Source: Gemmatimonadota bacterium
GTDB lineage: Bacteria > Gemmatimonadota > Gemmatimonadetes > Gemmatimonadales > Gemmatimonadaceae
Direction of reading: 5' to 3'
DNA: 47,691 nucleotides
Assembly: GCA_028287345.1 (NCBI GenBank)
Contig: JAQBPV010000152.1
Coordinates: 1 to 47,691, forward strand
Position 1 is the stretch's first letter. Every line of letters begins with the position of its first letter. The notes under the pieces were generated by a model. It had not been told where the DNA came from, did not search any database, and was given only the letters and a program-made list of their open reading frames with translations. Positions 41,541 through 47,691 of this stretch are shown one piece after another. A program made the position numbers and the translations under genes.

Positions 41541-41947
41541 GCGGGCGCCGGGTCGTGGTGATGCTCGTGCTCTACTTCGCTCGCCGCGAGAATGTCGATG
41601 CGCGGCGGATGCTGGAACGTTGCGTGAATGGTGCACAGTGCGGCAACGCGCTTTGCCGTCGCGATCCGCTGCGCTGGCAATGACGGCCAGTCGAACACGA
41701 CGCCGAAATCGGAGACGCGATGCGGATCGTCGCCGAAGACCCACTGCACTTCGATGGCGAGGTCGTCGGCCGACAGCTCCTTGTGCGTCGCCCACGAGTG
41801 CATCACGGAGAACGTGCAGCTCGCGAGCGCGCTGGCCATCATGTGAAAAGGCGAATACGACATCTCGGCCGTCGGCGCCTCGATGGTCAACGGGCCCGGC
41901 GTTGGCTCGAGGCGAATCGCGTCGTCGCTGAGGAGCGTGATTTTCAT
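41537..41947 (-). CDS. OsmC family peroxiredoxin-like protein
   Basis: 136 residues starting at ATG 41947. OsmC/Ohr proteins reduce organic hydroperoxides with two cysteines, here C44 (ALASCTFSVMHSWA) and C105 (VAALCTIHATF). The His/Glu-rich tail (EVEHEHHHDPAPA) is unusual and could bind metal. It is coupled to the DCC oxidoreductase, which may recycle it or serve as its electron donor; that is inference. A longer in-frame start at 41977 lacks support. Confidence 0.88.
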   Translation of the reverse strand: MKITLLSDDAIRLEPTPGPLTIEAPTAEMSYSPFHMMASALASCTFSVMHSWATHKELSADDLAIEVQWVFGDDPHRVSDFGVVFDWPSLPAQRIATAKRVAALCTIHATFQHPPRIDILAASEVEHEHHHDPAPA

Positions 41948-41992
41948 GGCGAGCCATGGTGCAAGGAGTGAACCCACTCGCCGCTCACAGCC

Positions 41993-43042
41993 TCAGCGTG
42001 CCGACAACCGTGCCGGTTGCTGCTGGGTCAGGCAATGAAGCGTGCCGAATCCCCACACGAGATCCACCGCGTGGATGCCCACCGTCTTCCGGTTGGGGAA
42101 GAGCGTGGCGATCGCATTCAGCGCGATGCGATCGTTGGGATCGTTGAACGTCGGCACGAGCACGACGCCATTGGCGATGTAGAAGTTCGCGTAGCTCGCC
42201 GGCAGCCGCTCGCCGTTCATCACGACGGCGCGCGGATAGGGAACCTTTACGACCTTCAGCGCGCCATCGCCGGCGCCCGCCAATTCCAGCCGGCGCATGT
42301 TGTCGACGGAGCGCAGATGATTCTCGTCCGCTGGATCGTCCTCGTACGCGAGCACGATCACGCCGGGAGCGACGAAGCGGGCGATGTCGTCCACATGGCC
42401 GTGTGTGTCGTCGCCGACGCAGCCTTCGCCGAGCCAGATGGTCTGGCGAATGCCGAGCTGCTCGCGGAACGTGCGCTCGTAGCTCTCGCGGTCCATGTCG
42501 GGATTACGGACCTGCACCTCGGACAGCAGCCACTCCTCGGTGACGAGCATCGTACCCTCCCCATCAGTCTCGATGCCGCCGCCCTCGAGAATCAGTCGGC
42601 CCCTGCCATCAGGACGCTGTGGCTCGACGCGCGGCAGCTCCGTGATGCGCTCGATGGCCTCGCCCATCTTCGCGTCGCGCGCGTAGTTCGGATACTTCGC
42701 CCACGCGTTGAAGCCCCAGTTCATGAGCACCACGCCGCCTTTTTCGTCGTGCACGAAGGTGGGCGCAGAGTCGCGCAGCCACACGCGATCGTTGGGGATG
42801 GTGTGCAGGCGCACGTTGCCCTCCACGCCATGCGCCGCGAGATGCTCCGCCGCAGAGGCGCGCACCTCCTCGTCATGACACGCGATCTCGACGAGCTCGT
42901 GCTGTGCGATGACGCGCGTGATCTCCGCGTAAACCCACGGTATCGGGGCGATCTTACCAGGCCAATCCGGTTCGTGATGCGGCCAGGCGATCCATGTGGC
43001 TTGGTGTGGATGCCACTCAGCGGGCCAGGTATATCGTGCCAT
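41993..43042 (-). CDS. aguA: Agmatine deiminase
   Basis: Converts agmatine to N-carbamoylputrescine and ammonia. 349 residues of the guanidine-modifying superfamily. Signatures are NDRVWLRDSAPTFV, LEGGGIETDGEGT, VGDDTHGHVDDIARF and the C-terminal nucleophile Cys in GTLHCLTQQQPA. It lies 11 nt after the N-carbamoylputrescine amidase gene on the same strand, completing the two-step route to putrescine. Peptidylarginine deiminase-like annotation also applies to the family, but the neighbour favours agmatine. Confidence 0.92.
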   Translation of the reverse strand: MARYTWPAEWHPHQATWIAWPHHEPDWPGKIAPIPWVYAEITRVIAQHELVEIACHDEEVRASAAEHLAAHGVEGNVRLHTIPNDRVWLRDSAPTFVHDEKGGVVLMNWGFNAWAKYPNYARDAKMGEAIERITELPRVEPQRPDGRGRLILEGGGIETDGEGTMLVTEEWLLSEVQVRNPDMDRESYERTFREQLGIRQTIWLGEGCVGDDTHGHVDDIARFVAPGVIVLAYEDDPADENHLRSVDNMRRLELAGAGDGALKVVKVPYPRAVVMNGERLPASYANFYIANGVVLVPTFNDPNDRIALNAIATLFPNRKTVGIHAVDLVWGFGTLHCLTQQQPARLSAR

Positions 43043-43053
43043 TGCGGAGGTGT

Positions 43054-43992
43054 CTACGCGCCGAGATATCGCGACAGAATTGGCGCGTATGCGTCGATGC
43101 GGCGGTCACGGAGGAATGGCCAGTTGCGTCGTGTATCCTCGATGAGCTGCGGATCGCACCTCGCGATGAGGATCGCTTCCTCGGTACCCGCTTCGGTGAG
43201 GACGCGGCCGAACGGATCCGCGATGAACGAATGCCCGAAGAACTCGAGGCCGAGCGTGCCCGGCTCATCGTCCTCGTGACCGATGCGATTGGGCGATGCG
43301 ACGAACACGCCGTTGGCGATGGCGTGCGACCGCTGGATGGTGCGCCACGCGTCCACTTGCGACTCGCCGAACTCCGCCTTCTCAGCGGGATGCCAGCCGA
43401 TTGCCGTCGGGTAGAACAGGATGTCGGCGCCGAGGAGACTCGTGATGCGTGCTGCCTCCGGATACCACTGATCCCAGCAGATCAACACACCGATCTTCGC
43501 GTACTTCGTGTTCCACACGCGGAAGCCGCTCGCCTGCTTGGCGATCTCACCGATCTTGTCGATGCGATCGTCATGCGCGGTGTCGCCGGGCGCGAAGTAA
43601 TACTTTTCGTTGAACATCGGGTCGTCCGGGATGTGCATCTTGCGATACACGCCGAGCAGCGAGCCGTCGGCATCTATGATCGCGGCAGAGTTGCGATAGA
43701 CGCCGCGCGCCTGCTTCTCGAAGACCGGCACGATGAGCACGACGTCCAGTTCCTTCGCGAGCTTCTGCATCACGTCGGTCGTCGGACCAGGGATCGACTC
43801 GGCGATGTCGAACCGCTCGCACTTCTGCGACTTGCAGAAATACGGCGCGTTGAAGAGCTCCTTCAGGCAGATGATCTGCGCGCCGCGTCCGGCCGCCTCG
43901 CGAATGCGTACGACGGTCGCATCGAGCGTCGCCTGCTGATCGGCAGAGGCGGAATCCTGAATGATCCCGACGGTGAACGGAGAGTGAGACAT
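43054..43992 (-). CDS. aguB: N-carbamoylputrescine amidase
   Basis: A nitrilase-superfamily enzyme of 312 residues that releases putrescine from N-carbamoylputrescine. The catalytic triad is visible: E45 in CLKELFNAPYF, K118 in GVYRKMHIPDDP and C172 in LICWDQWYPEAAR. FFGHSFIADPFG and GLEFFGHS are typical of the AguB subgroup. It is first in an operon with aguA. Together they make putrescine from agmatine; the arginine decarboxylase supplying agmatine is not in the window. Confidence 0.93.
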   Translation of the reverse strand: MSHSPFTVGIIQDSASADQQATLDATVVRIREAAGRGAQIICLKELFNAPYFCKSQKCERFDIAESIPGPTTDVMQKLAKELDVVLIVPVFEKQARGVYRNSAAIIDADGSLLGVYRKMHIPDDPMFNEKYYFAPGDTAHDDRIDKIGEIAKQASGFRVWNTKYAKIGVLICWDQWYPEAARITSLLGADILFYPTAIGWHPAEKAEFGESQVDAWRTIQRSHAIANGVFVASPNRIGHEDDEPGTLGLEFFGHSFIADPFGRVLTEAGTEEAILIARCDPQLIEDTRRNWPFLRDRRIDAYAPILSRYLGA

Positions 43993-44226
43993 TTCGGGAA
44001 TCTAATATTGAGGCGGCGCGCTAATGTGACCCATGAAGAATCAAGTCCGATGCGCCAGAGTTCCTTCAGGAACAGAACTGCAACAGCTCACACGGGTCGA
44101 CACGGATGTAGAACTGCCGATGAACACGGATACGACAAAGCTTCATGATGTATCAGCGTAAATCCGGCTGTTCTCCGTGCCAATCCGCGTGAGCCGTGGC
44201 AGTTGCAGGTGCCGGCAGATTTCACG
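43993..44226. repeat. Intergenic region with palindromic repeat units (locus D)
   Basis: About 234 nt between two minus-strand genes. Units from 44075 to 44215 include ACTGCAACAGCTCACACGGG, AACACGGATACGAC and CTCCGTGCCAATCCGCGTGAG with GGCAGTTGCAG, matching the family at loci A-C. No gene is seen. Confidence 0.7.
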
Positions 44227-45543
44227 CTACTCGATCAGCCCAATCACCACGTCCATGACGTTGGTGCCGGTGAAGCGCCTGGGAATTAGCGCGCCAGCGG
44301 CGCCGAGTACGGCGTGTGATTCGTGGCGTTGAAGCGCGACGTCAGGGTCGCGTCCGCTCTGGCGGATCTGCTCCCAGATCGTCGAGTCGGCGAACGCGCC
44401 GGCGGCGTCGGTGGTGCCGTCGCGCCCGTCCGTGCCGGCCGCGAGGATCGTGATCCGCCGCGCGCCGTCGCCATGCCTGGACAATTGGCGCGACGCTGCG
44501 AGCGCCAACTCCTGACACCGCCCGCCACTTGGCGGCGCTTCGGACGAGAGCGCATGCGCGCCTTTGCCGGCGGGAGCCGCGGCGCTGTGGAGCTGCACAG
44601 TGGTTTCTCCACCCCAGACCATGCAACCGGTGCGGCCCTGCTGCGCGCGCCGCAGCAACGCGTCGGCAATCTGTGCGCCCGACGTCGCGGCATCGCCTTG
44701 CAGTGGCGCCGCAATCGTTTCGACGTCGAGGGAGATCTGCCGAGCGTGTGCGGCGACGGCGTCGAGCGCGAGACGGTTGCTGCCGATGACGCGCGTGGAG
44801 ACATGTGCGAACGCAGGGTGCGCCGGCTTGGGAGTCTCGGGGATGACGCCGCGCGCCACGCCGGTGAGATACTCGCGCATCGCTGGTGCGATACGCGTGA
44901 GCACGTTCGATTCCCTTAAGACGTCAATGACCTGCTTGACCGTCCATGAGTCGGGTGTGCAGGGACCGGAGCCGATGTCGGCAGGATCGTCGCCGAGGAC
45001 ATCGCTCATGACGTAGACGTGCGTGCGCGCTGGGGCAAGCGAAAGCGCCATCCGTCCCGCGCCCCACCGCGTGAAGCGCTTGCGCACGGCGTTCATCCGC
45101 CGGATGTCGAGCCCTGAGCCGAGCAGCAGCTCGAACAGCTGGCCGAGGTCCGACTCCGCCATTCCGCGGAGCGGTGCGGCGATGAGGCTGGTGACGCCAC
45201 CGCTGAGAAGGACGATGGCGACGTCATCGCCGCGCATGCCGGTGGCCATGTCGCCAATGCGCTGCGCCGCCGTGAACGAATGCCGGCCGGGTAGGGGGTG
45301 GTCGCCCTGGAGCACTCCGACGGTCGCGTACGGCGACGCCATCGGCTCCGGAGAGACGATGACGCCGCCAGCGATGGCGATCAGAGAGCGCTGCAGTGTG
45401 GCCGCCGCTGCGGCGGCCATCGGATGTGCGGCCTTCCCGAGCGCGTAGAGCCAGAGCCGCTGCCCGGGACGTGCCTGGAAGTCGCGAAGTGCCGCAGACG
45501 TCACCGGGCCGGGAGCCGCCCCGGCGATGGCTGCGTCGTACAA
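44227..45543 (-). CDS. Glycerate 2-kinase (DUF4147/MOFRL family)
   Basis: 438 residues from a TTG at 45543; the true start may lie a few codons upstream. LLSGGVTSLIAAPLRGM, MSDVLGDDPADIGSGPCTPDSW and GTDGRDGTTDAAGAF are diagnostic, and the MOFRL end has FTGTNVMDVVIG. It phosphorylates glycerate to 2-phosphoglycerate. The region GGETTVQLHS...GKGAHALSS...GGRCQELALA carries about 13 extra residues between the two halves of the usual GKGxGGRNQE motif, and the motif Asn is Cys here. It follows the peroxiredoxin gene by 72 nt. Confidence 0.88.
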   Translation of the reverse strand: MYDAAIAGAAPGPVTSAALRDFQARPGQRLWLYALGKAAHPMAAAAAATLQRSLIAIAGGVIVSPEPMASPYATVGVLQGDHPLPGRHSFTAAQRIGDMATGMRGDDVAIVLLSGGVTSLIAAPLRGMAESDLGQLFELLLGSGLDIRRMNAVRKRFTRWGAGRMALSLAPARTHVYVMSDVLGDDPADIGSGPCTPDSWTVKQVIDVLRESNVLTRIAPAMREYLTGVARGVIPETPKPAHPAFAHVSTRVIGSNRLALDAVAAHARQISLDVETIAAPLQGDAATSGAQIADALLRRAQQGRTGCMVWGGETTVQLHSAAAPAGKGAHALSSEAPPSGGRCQELALAASRQLSRHGDGARRITILAAGTDGRDGTTDAAGAFADSTIWEQIRQSGRDPDVALQRHESHAVLGAAGALIPRRFTGTNVMDVVIGLIE

Positions 45544-45615
45544 CTCAGTGAGACGCGTGCGACCAGTTGTCGTGGACTGTGTCAGACGAAGAGTCGCGTG
45601 AGAGTTCGTGCTGGG

Positions 45616-46197
45616 TCAGCGAGGTACGAGCGTCTGCTTCACTGCTGCTTCGAGGTCATCGTACGACTGCTGCGCCAACACGTTGAACGGCTGCATGCGC
45701 TTCACGATCCTGCCGGCCGGATCGATGACGAACAGCGAACGGTCGTCCAACTTGCCGCTGATCGCACCGTACAGCTTTCCGACCTTCTGATCGACGTCAC
45801 TCGCATAGAGCACGGGCGTCTGCTGGTCGCGCGCCCACGATGCGAGTGTGGTATCGGGATCGACGCTGACGCCGAGCACGATGACGTTCTTGCCGTTGTT
45901 GAAGAGCTTGGCGTACTGATCACGGTACGCCTCCATTTGAATGGTTCAGCCCTTTGTCCGCGCCTTGAAGAAGAAGGCGAGGACGACCGTCTTGCCTTTG
46001 TAGTCCGAGAGCTTGATGGAGTCTCTCAGGACACCGTAGCGCGTCGCGGCAGGGAGCGTGAAATCGGGCGCGAGGGCACCCACATCCGGCGACACGTACG
46101 TCGGCGCGGCTGGCGGCTGCTGGGCCTGTGCCGCTGCTGCCGTCGCGCAGATCGCGAAGAGGGCAGTGGCGATCAGGCGCTTCGAGGGATGGTGCAT
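45616..46197 (-). CDS. Selenocysteine-containing exported peroxiredoxin (in-frame TGA read as Sec)
   Basis: One continuous frame of 193 residues is interrupted by a single TGA (45948-45946) at codon 84. The context is FFFKARTKG-TGA-TIQMEAYRDQY; in cysteine homologues the family has KG-Cys-T at this place (peroxidatic residue). The N-terminal part has a signal peptide (about residues 1-25, ALFAICATAAAAQAQ) and APDFTLPAATRYG; the C-terminal part has the thioredoxin-fold NVIVLGVSVDPDTTLASWARDQQTPVLYASDVDQKVGKLYG. The mature protein has no other Cys, so only Sec can give it a redox centre. A SECIS-like hairpin lies right after. GGAGG lies four nt before ATG 46197. Confidence 0.82.
45910..45931 (-). 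promoter_or_regulatory. Bacterial SECIS-like element
   Basis: In the mRNA, GGCGUAC (45931-45925) pairs perfectly with GUACGCC (45916-45910), and the 8-nt loop is CGUGAUCA. The loop begins 21 nt after the UGA and has G at its second position, inside the published limits for bacterial SECIS (loop 3-14 nt, distance 16-37 nt, G in the first two loop bases). It lies within the coding sequence, as bacterial SECIS elements do. Confidence 0.75.
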
Positions 46198-46224
46198 GCG
46201 ACCTCCGGGTATGGCGAACGCGGC

Positions 46225-46253
46225 ATAATGCGCGGGGGTGCTTCCGCACGCAA
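46225..46253 (-). promoter_or_regulatory. Promoter of the selenoperoxiredoxin gene
   Basis: On the minus strand TTGCGT (46253-46248), a 17-nt spacer and CATTAT (46230-46225) precede GGAGG and the ATG at 46197. The 5' leader would be about 20 nt. Confidence 0.55.
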
Positions 46254-46391
46254 TGCCGGAGCAAGAGTCGGCCCGAAGGACGATGAACTTCTCGACGTCT
46301 GAGCCCGCTGTAGAAAAAAGAGGACGGCATTCTCTCGCGATTCGGACGAAAACCGACGCAAAGTCGCTCTATTGGCTGTTAAGTGGTGGTC

Positions 46392-46407
46392 TGGCACCTG
46401 CTTTGTT
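46392..46407 (+). promoter_or_regulatory. Possible sigma-54-type promoter
   Basis: TGGCAC-N5-TTGTT resembles the -24/-12 consensus TGGCAC-N5-TTGCA, with one mismatch in the -12 GC. It lies about 45 nt before the ATG at 46450. Chance occurrence is possible. Confidence 0.3.
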
Positions 46408-46449
46408 AGGGCACGTCAGACAGTCTCTTTTTCCGCTTTTGGAGGTCGG

Positions 46450-46950
46450 ATGCGCATACTCGTCGTCAATTGGTCGTTGCTGGGTCTGGCGTTCGTCGGT
46501 GCCTGCAGCCGGGGCACCGATGCACGTCCGGACGACGCGCTAAAGAACGATCTCGCGCTCGCGGCCCAGGTTCAGCCCTATCAGGCGCAGCAGTTCGTGT
46601 CGCCGAATGAGCAGCAGATGGGCGCCAACGGCGCGGCGCAACAGTACAATGCTGTTGGCCGCGCACCGCAGCCCGTCTACCGCAAGCCGGCGCCGGTGTA
46701 TCGCGCGCCGGCACGCCGCACTGCATCACGCTCGAGTGGATCGAGTGGATCGCAGGGCACGTACTATCCGCCCGCGCCGCAGGAGCCCGTTCGCCACACC
46801 GGCCGCGACGCCGCCATTGGAGCCGCAGCAGGCGCTGTGATTGGTGCAACGACGAGCCGCGACAAGGTGAAGGGTGGCCTGATCGGGGCAGCCGCAGGCG
46901 GTATCCTTGGCGGCATCATCGGCCACACGGTGGATGTGCAGAAGCCATAG
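46450..46950 (+). CDS. Glycine-zipper lipoprotein
   Basis: 166 residues. The lipoprotein signal ends AFVGAC; a Gln/Pro/Ala/Tyr-rich mature N-terminus (YQAQQFVSPNEQQ, VYRKPAPVYRAPARR) is followed by Ser-rich SRSSGSSGSQ and a C-terminal two-helix glycine zipper: GRDAAIGAAAGAVIGATTSRDKVKGGLIGAAAGGILGGIIGHTVD. Such YMGG/2TM-type domains insert in membranes or oligomerise. GGAGG precedes the ATG by five nt. It is divergent from the selenoperoxiredoxin and ends in its own terminator. Confidence 0.8.
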   Translation: MRILVVNWSLLGLAFVGACSRGTDARPDDALKNDLALAAQVQPYQAQQFVSPNEQQMGANGAAQQYNAVGRAPQPVYRKPAPVYRAPARRTASRSSGSSGSQGTYYPPAPQEPVRHTGRDAAIGAAAGAVIGATTSRDKVKGGLIGAAAGGILGGIIGHTVDVQKP

Positions 46951-46978
46951 AGCAGTGTGAGTTGTTGTTGTTCCCCCT

Positions 46979-47020
46979 ACACGAACGCCTGCGCCTGACT
47001 ATCGGTGCGGGCGTTCGTGT
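46979..47020 (+). terminator. Intrinsic terminator of glycine-zipper gene
   Basis: A stem of about 17 bp (46979-46995 with 47004-47020, including an 11-bp perfect outer part) is followed by a weak U tract. Confidence 0.7.
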
Positions 47021-47081
47021 GTACGCTTCTTCGTGATCGGCGCCGAGTTAGAGGGCACGCTATTCGCTTCCCCAGGATCAC

Positions 47082-47691
47082 ATGAGCGACGATGCAGAAG
47101 AAGTCTCCATGAGCGACGATGCAACTGTCGACTCGAACCCTGAGCGACGGAAGCGGCGTTACGTCGCCAACCTCGCCTTCGGCGCAATCAAGGCGCAGCA
47201 CTCCGCAAATCGCACACGCCTCGAACGGTTCGTCGACTGGCTGAATGGCATCGCCAGCTCGACGCTCTTTCTCGTCGTGCACTTCATCGCCTTTGCATTC
47301 TGGCTGCTCTGGAACACCGGGAAGCTCGGCATGCGTCCCGTCGACCCATTTCCGTTCGGGTTGATGACGACGATCGTGTCGCTCGAAGCGATTTTCCTCA
47401 CGCTCTTCGTGCTCATGGCGCAACAGCGTGAATCGGCGATCGCGGAGTTGCGCGAGGAGCTCGGGCTCCAGGTGAGCCTTCGCGTCGAGCAGGAGGTGAC
47501 GAAGACGCTGCAGCTCGTCGCCGGCTTGTACACCCGACTCGGTCACCGCGTGAGCGATGACCCTGAGCTCATGCACATGCTGCAACCTCTCGACGTGCGC
47601 GGCATCGAGCGCGATCTTCTCGCGCAGATCGAGGCGGCGACGCAGAACAAGCGCCACAACTCGATGCTCGATGGGACCGCGAGCCCGATCA
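47082..47691 (+). CDS. DUF1003 domain membrane protein, 3' truncated
   Basis: The frame runs open to the window end (203 codons seen). An acidic N-terminus is followed by a basic stretch (NPERRKRRYVANLAFG) and two membrane helices, TLFLVVHFIAFAFWLLWNTG and PFPFGLMTTIVSLEAIFLTLFVLMAQQR, the DUF1003 signature, then a coiled-coil-like C-terminal part. ATG 47082 and an ATG 27 nt later (47109) are both plausible, because the first 27 nt are duplicated (CATGAGCGACGATGCA occurs twice). Function unknown. Confidence 0.85.
   Translation, partial: MSDDAEEVSMSDDATVDSNPERRKRRYVANLAFGAIKAQHSANRTRLERFVDWLNGIASSTLFLVVHFIAFAFWLLWNTGKLGMRPVDPFPFGLMTTIVSLEAIFLTLFVLMAQQRESAIAELREELGLQVSLRVEQEVTKTLQLVAGLYTRLGHRVSDDPELMHMLQPLDVRGIERDLLAQIEAATQNKRHNSMLDGTASPI

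Noticed and set aside
15538-44226. CRISPR arrays among the intergenic repeats
   Set aside because: The repeats are imperfect palindromes of variable length, are not evenly spaced, and there are no cas genes.
45616-45936. Peroxiredoxin C-terminal half as a separate gene starting at the ATG 45936
   Set aside because: It is in the same frame as the N-terminal half with only one TGA between, lacks a start site and the first fold elements, and lies inside the SECIS-bearing region; reading through the TGA as Sec is better supported.

Overview
The window is a GC-rich bacterial chromosome segment densely packed with genes on both strands. No phage, insertion sequence or CRISPR array is visible. I infer a Gram-negative host, most likely Gemmatimonadota. 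The reasons are many lipobox and Tat-lipobox proteins, a beta-barrel outer-membrane protein and an OmpA-type protein, tandem ferritin-like proteins, two CHRD lipoproteins, and the DUF4015, DUF2203 and KGG families. The assignment rests on gene content only.

Layout. Positions 1-13.3 kb hold a truncated envelope protein, an orphan MEDS-type histidine kinase, SURF1, a long acyl-CoA dehydrogenase, two orphan HMA metal chaperones, mgtE coupled to an EamA transporter, a beta-hydroxyacid dehydrogenase coupled to a SufS-like aminotransferase, a DUF4015 lipoprotein and a small lipoprotein/DUF2203 operon. Positions 13.3-21.4 kb hold RNase Z, a KGG stress protein, a gamma-glutamyltransferase remnant, a PLP dehydratase with class II photolyase, tRNA-Ala(CGC), tRNA-Gln(CTG) and envelope proteins of unknown role. 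Positions 21.4-23.5 kb form a MarR/YceI/ring-cleaving dioxygenase locus with two matching operators. Positions 23.7-35.4 kb hold an FUSC transporter and a long run of exported proteins: NTF2-like lipoprotein, OmpA, CHRD / outer-membrane barrel / CHRD, a secreted Pro-rich protein, a ferritin-like pair and a CapA-like protein. Positions 36-47.7 kb are mostly metabolic: NlpC/P60, queE-queC, a trans-sulfuration enzyme, an epimerase fusion, OsmC/DCC, aguB-aguA, glycerate 2-kinase, a peroxiredoxin, a glycine-zipper lipoprotein and a truncated DUF1003 protein.

The most striking item is the peroxiredoxin at 45616-46197 (minus). Its reading frame is interrupted by one in-frame TGA exactly where the family has its peroxidatic cysteine. 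A perfect 7-bp hairpin sits downstream with its loop 21 nt after the TGA and a G in the second loop position, which fits the bacterial SECIS pattern. I read it as an exported selenocysteine peroxiredoxin that conventional gene calling would split into two short genes. The selenocysteine machinery is not in this window.

Other signals are a family of extragenic palindromic repeats in at least four intergenic regions, one inside a MITE-like element with 22-nt inverted ends; a second 38-nt dispersed repeat; and tRNA promoters followed by leader hairpins.
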